DNA of 64,000 bases from Hirundichthys speculiger (GCA_018398805.1 JAGFBZ010000006.1:558001-622000), one strand, 5' to 3'; shown: positions 51,986 through 63,809, counted from the first letter of the stretch. Notes: generated by a model from the sequence alone, not told the origin. Numbers and translations are program-made.

Positions 51986-53436
51986 GAAAGTAATGACAGG
52001 ACTCTTGCAAACTATGTGAAGTTGAAGTCCCAGAGAATGTGGAAAGGGCCGTTTTTGCAAAGCGCTACCAGTGCTACCTCAAGTCCCACAGGCAGTGGTT
52101 CAGCAAGCGAAGCCAGATAATCTCAGCAAGTCTGTGAGCAAAATTAGTATGTTGTATGTATTAGTATGTAAGTCCGAGATGAAAATACCTCCATTTACAA
52201 GCCAGTATCAGTATTAGCACCTGTTTACTGCAGTGAGAATGAACCTCCCGTCGATCTGAAGGCCCAAACCAAGCACAACAACTCTGAATCAACCAACAGC
52301 TGCAGGGAGAAATAGCTACAAGTTCAGCAAAGCCAGACTTTCTTCAAGCGAGCCAGGTTGAGAGACACTCAAGTCAAAATCAGATATAATTGGAACTGCA
52401 ATGGTGCTTTTTAACTGAATGTGTAATCTGCCTTTCTGCTGTCAGTTGATGCTTCTTCTGCACACTAGCAGCATCATTTTCCTGCAGTATAATTATTAGA
52501 CCCCATGGAAAGATGTTGCAGATACAGTGATGATACACACCAAAGTGTTGTGCCCATTTACTGTCAAAAAGCCTGCTTCATCCATAAGCTGAATACATTT
52601 GACCCCATCCATGACACTGCTTATTATCATTAGGCTTTATCGGTTGTTTATATATGCTTATTTAGAATAAATTAAGATCTAAAATTAGGATTTTGCTTTA
52701 TTTCTGTAATTCTTAAAGTTGTCTGTTTACTTTTTATTTTAAGAGAGGGAGAAAATAAATCAATTAAAATCAAAAATCAGGTGTGTTATTAAAAAGAAAT
52801 CAGGGACAATGTTGCACAAATTTAAACAACAGAGAAAAACTGGCAGCAAATCATTTGTTTGCAAAGTAAGAATAAATTCATTGACTTTTTATACTTCATT
52901 GACCTGCAACCAGGGAATACTGGGATTTCCTCCAGCACCCCTGTAACCCTGAACAGGATTACAGAAGATATAAACAACAGATGGATAGATTAATTAATTA
53001 CTATGCTCTAATATTTGATCACTCTCTAACCTACATCACATTATTTAATTCTTAAACATCAGCTATATAGACTGGAACAAAGTATGAAAATATATCCTAT
53101 TCTGCCTTCATGACTGCTGGCCTACAGTTTAACTGTAAATACAAAACTTCTTTGGTAGCTGCTCAGTGGGTTTTCTCAACTGAGAATTTACATCCTGAAT
53201 CTTTGATTTTTGGTTTTAATTAAAATCCCTGTGGGACCATGTATCTAACAGAGTCAGTGCTGACAAGAACGAAAATGTATGATTACTGTTTCAGCACGGT
53301 ATTAATTAAATTTAGCATTTAAAATCAGTGTATAAACACAACACATAGGTGACTGTTTCATCCTTGGACCACTGCCTGAGATTTGCTTTCATTCTCTAGT
53401 TTCATCCACATCCAGCCTTATTTCTTTGTTCTCTTC
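51986..53436. other. Gene-free stretch
   Basis: No gene recognised. Near 52905-52990 a retroelement-tail phrase (GGGATTTCCTCCAGCACC ... ACAGATGGATAGATTA) marks a short decayed 3' end. Confidence 0.5.
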
Positions 53437-53605
53437 ACACTGTTCTTCTCTTCCACCAGACCAACTCGTTCTGCTGGATGCTGCCTGATTGCTTTCCTCC
53501 TTCAGCTGTGCTGATTAACCACACCTGTGACTGATTACTCAGGCTCAGCACCTCAGCTCCTCCCCCCATTACCAAATTGTATTAGCATTCGAGCACGTCT
53601 TTGTC
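53437..53605 (-). repeat. Unclassified dispersed repeat, copy 3
   Basis: The reverse complement starts GAGTAATCAGTCACAGGTGT and continues with ATCAGCACAGCTGAAGG and GATGTGGATGAAACTAGAGA, matching the copies at 40636 and 41683 over their length. Confidence 0.75.
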
Positions 53606-53824
53606 CTTCCTGTCTTGTGTCTTGAGCCTGCGTGTTAAATGCTTACTCCTAGTACTCTACGCAAAATCTAAACCTGACTTGATTGTTGGTATTAATCTGA
53701 CTTCCTGTGCACTGAGCCCTTCGGATAACATTCTGGACGTAATAACTATGTTTGGATTGACTGCATGTGAGCTCACTTCCTTTTAAAAATAAACCACTAG
53801 ATTTGGATTTTATGTGTGCCTGTC

Positions 53825-54376
53825 TTCCTGTCTCAGCAGAAAGACCCAGGCCCCTCCCCAGTCACCACCACCAGCTCTTCTGGAGGCAACACCAAGCCGT
53901 TCCCTGGCTAGTTGAGAAATAATAATCTCTCCAAAATCAGTCTGAAAATAAATCAAACAATCATTTACATGTTGTTGTTTTTTTCCTCCGAACAGAACAA
54001 GAAGACCATTATTTTTTGTGTCGTAAACACACCTGAGGGGCATAGCTGAATTTATTTTTACTTTGCACAACTAATTATTTCCTCCAAGAGTTTCCTGCCT
54101 GTTGTGTTGTATGTTTGAGTGTTCTGCTCCTGTGCAGATAAGACTGCACGCTAAATGACACACATCCAAACCCTGAATGGTTTTGATAAGATATGAGGTC
54201 CATAGAAAAAAATCCACATAGCCAATGCAATAAAAAAATTAACTAATTTAAAAAGATCATGGCCAATAATGACAAATTCATTATTTAGTATAATCTCTCC
54301 AGCATGTCCTGGGTCTACCTCGGGACCGTCTGCGAGTTGGACTTGCATGAAACGTCTCCCCAGGGAGGTGCCCAGG
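53825..54376 (-). mobile_element. Rex3 fragment split by an insertion
   Basis: 53825-53932 and 54301-54376 are consecutive parts of Rex3 (compare 61245-61350 and 61351-61430). The text CCAGCTCTTCTGGAGGCAAC is followed, after the interruption, by AGCATGTCCTGGGTCTACCT. A 357-bp unrelated segment (53933-54289) lies between, flanked by the 11-bp direct repeat ATAATCTCTCC. Confidence 0.82.
53933..54289. mobile_element. Unclassified 357-bp insertion with 11-bp target duplication
   Basis: AT-rich, with no recognised coding text, inverted ends or poly-A. Direct repeats ATAATCTCTCC at 53922-53932 and 54290-54300 show it is an insertion. Duplications of this length are commoner for retroposons than for hAT or Tc1 elements. 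Confidence 0.6.
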
Positions 54377-55066
54377 GGATTTATGAAATAAACTTTAAAT
54401 TCATACTTATTAAATAAAATAAGGAGCAATGTCACGTGTTTAACAACACAGGTATACCTGCCAGTAAACCAGCTAATTACTCTCAGGCACTGGCCAATGC
54501 TGATGATAAGAAAAATGGCCAATTGGAAGACTAATTAACTGATCTTAACTATTCAGAAATGTTAAATAGAAATTAAAATAAATCAGACAGTGCCCAACCC
54601 TAACACAGACTGAAATGCCCAAGTGAGAGGAGAGGGCTTTGTATGTAGAACATATATATTTACGTTAGTGCGATTTTTAAGTGTAACATTTCTTTCCTAA
54701 TCCACTATAAAATTTAATAATTGATTACGAGTACTAACATTATATCTCAATGTTTCAAAGACTATAACAGTAAAGTTATATTGGCAGACAGTAAAAATTA
54801 ATTGTCATTTTGCTTTAAATGTAATCTGTTAAGATCAATTTATCAATAATTAAAAAGTAATGCTATTGCATTTTTTTTTTTTTTTTGAGAAACAGGTGTA
54901 TTTTATCTAAATGACTGGGGGCTCCTCATAAAGTACACAAGGTTTGGCACTTCTTTTTTTTTTTTAACTATTACATAGATATGTGGGGGGAAATGCACAT
55001 AATACAAAGTTAAAACAACCAAGCCATTTGTATTAAAAATATGAAGACGAGCCAGGTTTTACAAAC
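54377..55066. other. Intron between ZNF exon 1 and ZNF-D
   Basis: Non-coding AT-rich sequence with poly-T runs at 54871-54886 and 54953-54964. Confidence 0.5.
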
Positions 55067-55238
55067 CTGTTCTGTGTAACTTTACTTGAGGCTTCCAAAC
55101 GATGGCCAGCAGTCTTCGCTGGCGGTTGATCTCTTTCTCGTAATCGATGATAGTTTTTTCAAAGACGTTCACTATTTCTTCGGCCGCTGCCGTCAGCCGC
55201 TCGTTCACAAACTCTCTTAGACACTGAACTGAAGACAT
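55067..55238 (-). CDS. ZNF-C/D coding exon 1 (helical N-terminal domain)
   Basis: ATG at 55238-55236 gives MSSVQCLREFVNERLTAAAE, then VFEKTIIDYEKEINRQRRLL and VKLHRTG, ending in phase 1 at a GTTTGT donor (55066-55061). The length is 172 nt, as in ZNF-A and -B, and the sequence is closer to the usual percomorph ZNF first exon than theirs. The open frame continues upstream to 55394, but the conserved start is at 55238. It joins in phase to 49690 (ZNF-D), and possibly to 46870 (ZNF-C). Confidence 0.85.
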
Positions 55239-56299
55239 TGTTGCGTCATTACAAGAGAGATCTTCTCCTATGACTTGATGGTGAGAAAACGCCGTGAGCA
55301 CAATTTTTTGTTTACTTCCGTTGTGTGTCACACTGTAAAAGATCCGACAGTAAGAGTGAGAACGCAGATGTTTCCGTTGTCGATTATCAATCATTAACCA
55401 TTATCCTCATAGCTGCCCCCATAAACATGAACTTAAAATGTTTCGACATGTACCTAATAACGTTTTTGGTATTAGTGTAAAGGGTGATTTATTAAAAGCA
55501 AAAACATAAGTGGACTGGATAGAACTTAACACTGGGAATTCATAGATTTGACCACATAACGATCTAAAATGATTGTCTAGACTTGTAATAGCAATAAAGC
55601 ATTCATAAAAAGAAATCCGGTATCAGTACCACTTTATTATTATTTGTTTGGTTTTAAATTTTCACATAAGTGTCTCAAAGTCTGAACTAGTATCTAGTCA
55701 AGTTAACCCTGAGTATGAAAAAAAGAAAAGGAAAATATATATAATTCTACAATCCATTACTACATTGTCCTCTTTCTTTTATCATGTTTTAAGAAACTAT
55801 TGTCTAACACAGACTTGAAAAGGCACACAACTAGTATCATGTAATGTGTCAGAGACTTCCTGTTGTTGTTGCTCTTGTTGCATTGTTTCTGTACTTTCCT
55901 GAGATTTTTTCTTTTCTTTTTTTTTTTTTGAGTGAAAAAAAGTTTGTATTTTGTTTTACTTTTTTATAACTAGTTATTTACTCATGGGGTAAGAGCAAGG
56001 CAGAGAGAGAGGAAAACGAAATTTAAACCACTTCATAGGGAATGTGGTAACACTGGTAAATGAAATGAACAGTAGTACTGTAGTGAGTAGTGATGAAGAT
56101 TCAGTGGGAATCACAGGAATTTCGACAAGACATGGCTTCTGGAATTTTAATTGGCAGATATTGACAGAGTGACAACTTTAGAAATGCCAGTGACTATCAT
56201 TGAAAATAATAGTTTGCTTTAAATGATGTGTATAGTATTAAGTAGCTATTATATCAGAAGAAAGTCTGTATGAGTCCTTCTCCTTTTTCTTCAGGTTGA
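55239..56299. other. Upstream region of ZNF-C/D
   Basis: No gene. It presumably includes the promoter of the minus-strand ZNF. Poly-T/A near 55908-55940. Confidence 0.45.
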
Positions 56300-56486
56300 C
56301 ATTCATCCCTCCATCCATTATATGTGCCTGCTTAATCCTATGCAGGGTCACAGGGATCGGCTGGAGCCTATCCCAGCTCTCTTCGGGCAAAGGGCAGGGG
56401 TACACTCTGGACACCAGTCCATCACAGAGCCACATGTAGACAAACAACAATACACAATCACTCCTATTGACAATTTAGAACCACCA
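56300..56486 (+). repeat. Dispersed fish retroelement-tail repeat
   Basis: The phrases 'CATCCCTCCATCCATTATAT', 'GGCTGGAGCCTATCCCAGCT', 'GACACCAGTCCATCACAGAG' and 'GACAATTTAGAACCACCAAT' occur in order. This repeat is common across teleosts; I do not assign a family name. Confidence 0.7.
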
Positions 56487-56740
56487 ATTAAAGGTGGGGT
56501 AGGTGTTCTTTTTTTGCAGCAATTTTTACAATATTGCCTGAAAACCTCTTCACATTCCCATTGCACCCACTGAAATAAAATGTTTGCAAAAAAAACGAAA
56601 TGTTTTGGTCTGGTCTAGAGGGTATAATCAGAGAAAAAGTGATCATCATTACTTTCATTGGCTGCCTAATACGTCCATCAAATATCAATGCACTCCCACC
56701 CACCCCTCCCTCCCGCGTTGCCCAGGTTGGCATTCACTTG
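56487..56740. mobile_element. MITE left half, related to 23059-23335
   Basis: Starts AAAGGTGGGGTAGGTGTT, like the left end of the palindromic element at 23059. The right terminal repeat is missing or too eroded to see. Confidence 0.45.
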
Positions 56741-57439
56741 GTTAAAATTAGTTAACAGAGGTATAGACTCAAGTCAACTTGGCAAAATGTAAAAAGACTT
56801 AGAACTTGGACTCTTAAACCAATGACTTATGACTTCACTTGGCCTTGAGCCTGTTGATTTGAAAACACTTGATATTTTACCCCAAACCCAACGTTTAAAA
56901 TATGCTATTTAAGAAGTGTGCACATGAATCAACTTATTTCCTTCATTATGACTTAACATAATGCAGACTGTCTTTCTCTCTCCACTGTATGTATGTGTGC
57001 ATGAAATGTCAGCAAAGCCAATCCACATAAACCAGAATGAAATTTTGTTCTGTCCAACAAAAAGCACTTCGGAATTATGTTCCCAAGAATGACTTCATTT
57101 GGGCACAAAAGCTATGAAGTAGTTCATAAAAGATCAATTGCAATATGCAAAACATCTGGGTCAAGGATCACGGACAGAAATGGAACAACTTCCACCTTTG
57201 CACAAAGAAAGGTAAGTGGTATGCACATGCTGTGCTATCTGTTATTTACATTCGACATATAAATGCACCATTGTCAAGGACTCAAAAGGAGGAGAAGTTT
57301 CTGAGACTTGCAAACCAATGACTTGTTCCCACCTCCGCTAGTCACTCATGGGGCACTCATAATCTTGTGTCCTCTGTTTCCAGGGGGAACGTTTTGAAGT
57401 GGGATTACTTCCTGTATGAAACGCTAACTGGCGTGAAGC

Positions 57440-57567
57440 TTCGTTTGTGTTTTCTGTTCTAGTTCGGGAGAAAAGAGAAAGAAACAGGATTTGAAGTGTT
57501 CGACTTTTGTTCGAGTCCAGACGCATCTCATCTGGACTATATGTTCAGAGTATTTGGCGGCTTCTAA
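57440..57567 (+). promoter_or_regulatory. Probable CENATAC 5' UTR/promoter
   Basis: The 130 bp before the CENATAC ATG have more C and G than the flanks, and an ACTTCCTG (ETS-type) motif lies just upstream (57405-57412). No TATA box is evident. Transcription start not determinable from sequence alone. Confidence 0.35.
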
Positions 57568-60500
57568 ATGGCTGCATACTACTGCGCCATATGTAAACAA
57601 ACGACATTCTCCGGGAAGAAACACATCTTCGGAAAAACCCATCAGAGCAGAGTCAGAGTCGTTCTTCTCAAATTCATAGAAAAGGTAAGTTACGATAAAC
57701 AGATTTATACCTGTGTGAACTGTTTTCTGTGTTTTATGCTCATAATCCTGCCTTGATGCTGATTTTGCCCGCGAACCGTCAGACTCCGGGTTGCGTCAAT
57801 ACATCCTTTTTTATCCAACGGCTATTTGAAATTGTATATTATCACAAACCGCATTTTTTTCAAAATAAAACTGCATGCCCCTTTGAAGTATGCATTACTT
57901 TTCAGTACAGCTGAACGTCTCAGTGTCAAGTTTGAGGAGGGCACCTCGTCTCCGCTTCACTTTTACGGGCCTGTCTGAATGAAGCCATGCATTTATTTAT
58001 TTTATTTTTTTTACTATTATTATTTTTTGAGCGCATTTTTTGCTACTTTATAATATCCATCCAACCATGGATTTCTCCTTATCCGTGTTGCCAACAGCTG
58101 CCAGGCAACCTCCTCCAGCTCTTCCAGGATCACATCGATACTTTCCCTGACCCGCTGGGAGATGTAGTCCCTTTCCCAGCATGTCCTGCCTCCGTCTGGG
58201 GGCCTTCTCATAGTTGGACATGCCCTAAACACTTACACAAGGAGGTGTCCAGAAGGCATCCTAACCAGATTGCTAAGCCACCTCAGTCGGTTTCTCCCCA
58301 TGTGGAGAGGCAGTGGCTTTATGTAGTCTCTCCTGGATGTCTTAACCTTTCAACGGATCTCTAAGGGAGAGTCCAGCAGAGTCCAACTCATTTTATCGTT
58401 CATGTATTCACCCACCAGTGGGTTCACCCCCTGCAGGAGGGGTCATATGGGTCAGGTGCAATGCGTTTGGGTAGCAGTTGAAGCCATTGGCCTTTATTTT
58501 CTAAAAACTGCGCACACACACACACTTTTCGTTCTCTTTTTTTTTTCTTTAAAAAAAATCTCTTCAAGGTTCAACAAGCCATTACACAGTCTCAGTAATA
58601 ATTCACTCTCTTATCTCGATGCAGAATTGCACACTAATATTCAACTAATTTGTTTGTGCCGCTTTCGTTATTGTTGTGTACATGTAAATATGACCCTGTG
58701 ATATTCCTAATTTCTTAATTGTCTTCTGTGATTTTTTTAATTTACTATTCAAAGGTTTCTTTTCTGTCTCCTCTCATGTTGCTGTAACATTCCAACCATG
58801 ATGCAGGGAAAATGTATTACAACAAATGGATTATACTGTTTTAGCTTTAACTGGGAGGCTCACTTTATTTTTATTTTTTATTTGTGTGATGTTTCCGAAT
58901 TCACAGGTGAAGGAAGCTCGTCGAACTCTTAAAAAACCCCAAGTAGAAAAATTTGATTGCGCCCTACACAAGCAGACATTCTGGTGCTACTGCTGTGGGC
59001 TTGAAGTTGAAAGAAATGTTACAGACGGCAAAATGACTGTGCTGCATGGAGGCTTGATAGAACACATGTCCACGTAAGTTTTGTCTGATAAAATTTTATT
59101 TAATTTCTTTTGTTCCTCTTGGAGCATCTCTGGTTAGTCTTTCTGTGGAAAGATGCTTCTCAGGGTTACAGAAATATTATTCTTTTGTCCTGTGTTTCAA
59201 ATGCGTCTGGTTTCAGCCCGGAACACAAGAAGAACACTCACAAGTTCTGGTGGGAGAACAAAGCCGACCCAAAGTTTAGAGATAAAGTCATCATCGCAGA
59301 AGATGAAACTGAAAGGTAGGCCTTGTGGGTCCAAATCAGTATTGATTAAGGTAGTGTTGAAAATGAAAGCTCTTCTGCACTGATAATTGTTTATTTTTGT
59401 CTAGATTTAAAGCTGAGGTAGCAAACGTTTTGGAAACCTATGTGGAGAAGGAGGACGAGTATATTAAAGAGGTAATGCAAAATTATTTTCAGATTATGAA
59501 TATTTCCATTGATAAACCAAATTTCTCAGTCTGCTAAGCTTCATACCAGTCCATCTTAACGTAGATATCCCAGTCACGACCAAACTGATGAACAGACAAA
59601 TGTTGTTTGGACCCAATTTAAAATGTGCTTATGGTCATTTTCTTTTTTCTTGTTTTTCTTCTCATGATTGCAGCAAGCTGATTTCATCCGGGCCCAGGAA
59701 AAGCAGCGGCAGGAGGTCGTTCAGTCTCTTTTAGAGGTTTGTTTTCCAAAGATGCAGTGGCAGTATCCATCACTGTGGCCTTGACTGTTGTTTTTCATAT
59801 AAGATGGAGAAAAAAATCCTTTATTTCCTTCCTAGATGACTGTAAGAGGAGGTAAACAGCAATCATGACTAGATCCCTTTTGAGTTTGGGTTTCACAGGC
59901 AAAGATTATACCCAGTTTTAGATTAAATTAATAGTAGTTCAGCAAAACTATAGTTGAAGTGATTGAATGCAAACTTAGAGTTAAGCTGAATGTTCATTAT
60001 TACTTAAAATATTTCATCATCTTCCATCTTGCTCATTATTTAGTTACTCGACTTATAGTGGCTTATTAGAGAAGCTGAACTTGCTCCTCCCTTGAATAAA
60101 ACATTTTGGCTGTATTGACTGTAATTTAAGGCCAATATGGAGAGAATAAAAACAATATAGACAAGAGAATAATACTAAAAAAAAACCCGAAAGACTTATT
60201 TAATGGATCTTCATGAGTGAAAGTAAAACGGATGAAAACAGGGCTGGGAATTTCAGGAACACCGTGGGTTTCCGACTTGGAACGGTTGCATTCTTTCATC
60301 TCTTTGCTTCCTTCTGCCTCCTTGTTGACTTGGTATGTTGAGAGAAATTTTGTGGCATCATAAAAATTAGAGTTAAACTGTTTAGGACTGAACAAAGAGA
60401 TATTCTTCTTTATGGTAACAAATGAGGCAAAGCTCCATGTAAAGATTGTGTTGATAAAAGCTGAGGTGACGCCTGATTAGATGTCAGATTTCTTCTTGAA

Positions 60501-60989
60501 CCGCTGTTGGCTTTTCCTGAATCAATATCAGCGTGATGAAGAGCCGGAGTTGTCCAACGGGCTCAACAGCGCCGACACATCTGCAGAGGTTTCTGTCAGG
60601 TAACACTGTCACGTTCTGTCATTTTGGACTGTATCAGTTGTATAATCTGAATATTCAAAAACACTACTTTTTTTTTTTTTCTTTTCATATTGGGGATAAT
60701 GTGGTCATCATTTTGTGTCGGGCACAGCTCGCATTTTCCATATCAAGGATCGGATCAGCAGGTGGAGAGGAGCTTTGTCGACTCTATGGTTGAGGTGCCA
60801 TGGGCTGCGACAGGACAAAGCTTAACGTTCATAGGTTATCAGGTACACTGATGGTGCTTCTTAAAGGAAGGCTAACAAATAATATTCATGTTTTTTTTTT
60901 TTTTTTTTTAAACTAGAAATTCAATAACTTAATTCTGTTGTTGGGTTCCCCATTACAGGATTCATCAAACAGCGGAAATGTTCACACAG
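57568..60989 (+). CDS. cenatac: CENATAC (CCDC84), exons 1-8, 3' part outside window
   Basis: Exons: 57568-57684, 58907-59073, 59217-59315, 59405-59471, 59674-59736, 60532-60599, 60728-60842, 60959-60989. All have AG/GT borders and join in frame (727 nt, 242 residues; the human protein is about 330). Residues 6-25 form a finger C6-C9-H19-H25 (CAICKQTTFSGKKH); a second is C66-C69-H92-H98 (FWCYCCGLEVE, then GGLIEH), followed by EHKKNTHKFWWENKAD, a hallmark of the family. A coiled region YVEKEDEYIKEQADFIRAQE and the segment WAATGQSLTFIGYQD also match. CENATAC is a component of the minor spliceosome that promotes removal of AT-AC introns, and it is also linked to centrosomes. No frame breaks. Start chosen by homology at the only suitable ATG. 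It runs divergently from the ZNF first exon at 55238. Confidence 0.95.
58045..58365 (-). mobile_element. Rex3 fragment in CENATAC intron 1
   Basis: Minus-strand sequence CACGGATAAGGAGAAATCC then CCAGCGGGTCAGGGAAAGTA... aligns to the 3' third of Rex3 (61220-61560), with C-terminal protein remnants such as 'ELEEVAWQLLATR'. Decayed. Confidence 0.75.
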
Positions 60990-61190
60990 GTAAAGTTTTA
61001 CACACAAATAGACTCTAAATGTGGAAAACTTTGCAAAGTGTATGAGAACACCGATGCATATTCTTAATTCAAATTAATTAAATGTAGCTATTTGTTTATA
61101 TTTTTTGTTTGGTTTTTTTAGATGTGCTTAGCTTTTATGTGTAGTTGGCAAGTTTTTTGAAGAACTTAGTGCTTTTTATCTGTATATTTA

Positions 61191-61210
61191 CCGTACCGTA
61201 CCGTACCGTC
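61191..61210. repeat. (CCGTA)n tail of Rex3
   Basis: Four tandem CCGTA units next to the 3' end of the Rex3 element; on the minus strand this is a GGTAC-type repeat tail. Confidence 0.85.
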
Positions 61211-61219
61211 TTCTTCCGC

Positions 61220-62311
61220 TTATCCGAGGTCGGGTCGCGGGGGCATCAGCCGGAGTAAGGAAGCCCAGACCCCCCTCTCCCCGGCCACTTCCTCCAGCTC
61301 CTCTGGGGGGATCCCGAGGCGTTCCCAGGCCAGCCGAGAGACACAGTCCCTCCAGCGTGTCCTGGGTCTTCCCCGGGGTCTCCTCCCAGTGGGCCGTGCC
61401 CGGAACACCTCACCAGGGAGGCGTCCAGGAGGCATCCTAACCAGATGCCCGAGCCACCTCATCTGGCTCCTCTCGATGCGGAGGAGCAGCGGTTCTACTC
61501 TGAGCCCCTCCCGGATGACCGAGCTTCTCACCCTATCTCTAAGGGAGAGCCCGGCCACCCTGCGAAGGAAGCTCATTTCAGCCGCTTGTATCCGCGATCT
61601 TGTTCTTTCGGTCACTACCCAAAGCTCATGACCATAGGTGAGGGTGGGAACGTAGATCGACCGGTAAATCGAGAGCTTCGCCTTCCGACTCAGCTCCTTC
61701 TTCACCACAACAGACCGGCGCAGCACCCGCATCACTGCAGATGCCGCACCGATCCGTCTGTCGATCTCCCGCTCCATCCTTCCCTCACTCGTGAACAAGA
61801 TCCCAAGATACTTAAACTCCTCCACTTGGGGAAGGACCTCATCCCCAACCCGGAGAGGGCACTCCACCCTTTTCCGGCTGAGGACCATGGTCTCGGATTT
61901 GGAGGTGCTGATTCTCATCCCAGCCGCTTCACAACCGGCTGCGAATCGCTCCAGCGAGAGCTGTAGATCACGGCTCGATGAAGCCAACAGAACCACATCA
62001 TCTGCAAATAGCAGAGACCCAATCCTGAGGCCACCGAACCGGATCCCCTCGACACCTCGACTGCGCCTAGAAATTCTGTCCATAAAAGTAATGAACAGAA
62101 TCGGTGACAAAGGGCAGCCTTGGCGGAGTCCAACCCTCACTGGAAACGAATCCGACTTACTGCCGGCAATGCGGACCAAACTCTGGCACCGGTCGTACAG
62201 GGACCGGACAGCCCGTATAAGGGAGTCCGGCACCCCATACTCCCGAAGCACCCCCCACAGGAATCCCCGGGGAACACGGTCGAACGCCTTCTCCAAGTCC
62301 ACAAAACACAT
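61220..62311 (-). CDS. Rex3 reverse transcriptase, C-terminal open frame
   Basis: 363 codons without a frameshift from MCFVDLEKAFDRVPRG, containing RT motifs: the first catalytic Asp block (DLEKAFDRV), the GLRQGCPLSPILF block, and FADDVVLL with the paired catalytic Asp residues. A thumb and C-terminal segment follows (KYLGILFTSEGRMEREIDRR; LTYGHELWVVTERTRSRIQA; RWLGHLVRMPPGRLPGEVF; GRRPRGRPRTRWRDC). Just upstream at 62335-62333 an in-frame TGA stands where a Trp codon is expected (GA*EFAQPVY), so even without the hAT the protein is interrupted. Young-looking because the frame is otherwise intact. Confidence 0.93.
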   Translation of the reverse strand: MCFVDLEKAFDRVPRGFLWGVLREYGVPDSLIRAVRSLYDRCQSLVRIAGSKSDSFPVRVGLRQGCPLSPILFITFMDRISRRSRGVEGIRFGGLRIGSLLFADDVVLLASSSRDLQLSLERFAAGCEAAGMRISTSKSETMVLSRKRVECPLRVGDEVLPQVEEFKYLGILFTSEGRMEREIDRRIGAASAVMRVLRRSVVVKKELSRKAKLSIYRSIYVPTLTYGHELWVVTERTRSRIQAAEMSFLRRVAGLSLRDRVRSSVIREGLRVEPLLLRIERSQMRWLGHLVRMPPGRLPGEVFRARPTGRRPRGRPRTRWRDCVSRLAWERLGIPPEELEEVAGERGVWASLLRLMPPRPDLG

Positions 62312-62514
62312 GTAGACTGGTTGGGCGAACTCTCATGCCCCCTCCAAGACCCTGAAGAGGGTGTAGAGCTGGTCCACCGTTCCACGGCCGGGACGAAAAC
62401 CACACTGCTCCTCCTCAATCCGAGATTCGACTATCCGACAGACCCTCCTCTCCAGGACCCCTGAATAGGCCTTCCCAGGGAGGCTGAGGAGTGTGATCCC
62501 CCTGTAGTTGGAAC

Positions 62515-63202
62515 TAGGGCTGGGTTAACGATTATTTTTGTAATCGATTAATCTAGAAAATAGTTTTTCGATGCATCGATTAATCTAACGATTCATTTTT
62601 AAATCCGATTCGATTCGATTTCGATTCGATTATCGATTATCTCCCAATAATTTGACCTATATAGCAATTAATGCAAATTTATCTCCATGAATAAAACACA
62701 AATTTCTTCTTTCAAGTTCAAAAATGAATTATATTGAACAATACAACAATAAAGTGCACACAGTTATAGTGCAATGGAATCCTATAATAAAAAATAATAA
62801 AATAAAACTTTCCTTCAATAAATAAAACTGCAAAAAACACACTCTGAACCAAAATCTTATCAACATAAAATAAATAAAAAATAACAGCAGCAGTGACAGC
62901 TGCAATTTACAAAACAACACAATGTGTGACAGCAGCAACTTAGCCTAATCATTTAAATCTGTGAAATAAATAACAAATAAATTCAAGTATTAGGCCTATT
63001 ACTGTTAAGTGAACAGCAGTTTAACTTTTAGTAGTTAGGATGCTCTCAGTAACTGCAGCAGCCTTTTTTTTCATCTGATTGTACAAACTTTTCTGCTTAT
63101 CCCTATCCCTGAAAACATAAATCACAAACATAGTGCACAGGTTAATAAAAATATATACTTCTAAATGATCTGCCCATACCAATAAAGTATAATAATAATA
63201 AC

Positions 63203-63237
<35 letters not shown>

Positions 63238-63801
63238 ATCAACCTAAAAGTTGAAAGTTAAACTAACTTTAGCGTGTATTTGAGGAGTGTGTGTCTGTGT
63301 CAGTTAAAAAAAAGTGTGTCAGCAAGAGGCGAGTGTGTGTGTGAGGGGCGTGTGTGTGTGTTTAAGTGGGCACATGTTCTGTGTGTGCGAGGCTGGAGCA
63401 CAAGTTACGTAGTGCGGTTTGGATGAATGACGGGGTTAATCACCGCAAACAAGGAAAGAAAAAAAAGTTGAAAACTTACGGCGTCTTCTCCTCCACACAA
63501 GCAGCTCCCGAGTGCCTCTATTCAAGGTGCTGGTGCATCGCGGTAGTGCTTTTATGATATGCCATCTCTATTTTTGCACAGGTCACAGACCACCGAATCG
63601 TTCCCTTTAGGTGTAAAGTACTCCCATAGTTTTGACATCCTGTTACGAGATAGCTTCTTCTCCCCCGACTCGCTGCAACTCGATACCGCGGCCGCCGCCA
63701 TTTTTTGATTCTGAGTGACGACGCATCGACGTGCAGATTTTGCGTCGACGTATTTTTTGCGTCGACGTAATCGATGACGTCGACGCGTCGTCCCAGCCCT
63801 A
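62515..63801. mobile_element. Non-autonomous hAT nested in Rex3 (1287 bp)
   Basis: Ends TAGGGCTGGGTTAACG and inverted TAGGGCTGGGACGACG, with perfect 8-bp duplications GTTGGAAC (62507-62514 and 63802-63809). AATCGATT motifs cluster near the left end and CGTCGA motifs near the right. A (TAA)n microsatellite lies at 63188-63238. No transposase was read. It splits the fingers region of the Rex3 RT. Confidence 0.95.
63188..63238. repeat. (TAA)n microsatellite
   Basis: About sixteen TAA units with two CAA interruptions, inside the hAT element. Confidence 0.95.
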
Positions 63802-63809
63802 GTTGGAAC

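Noticed and set aside
59817..59860. Possible extra small exon in CENATAC intron 5 (AG then ATGACTG.. GTAAAC)
   Set aside because: It would be only 16 nt and would break the frame; exons 5 and 6 already join in phase.
61445..62464. Long plus-strand open frames over Rex3
   Set aside because: They are antisense shadows of the GC-rich reverse transcriptase frame on the minus strand.
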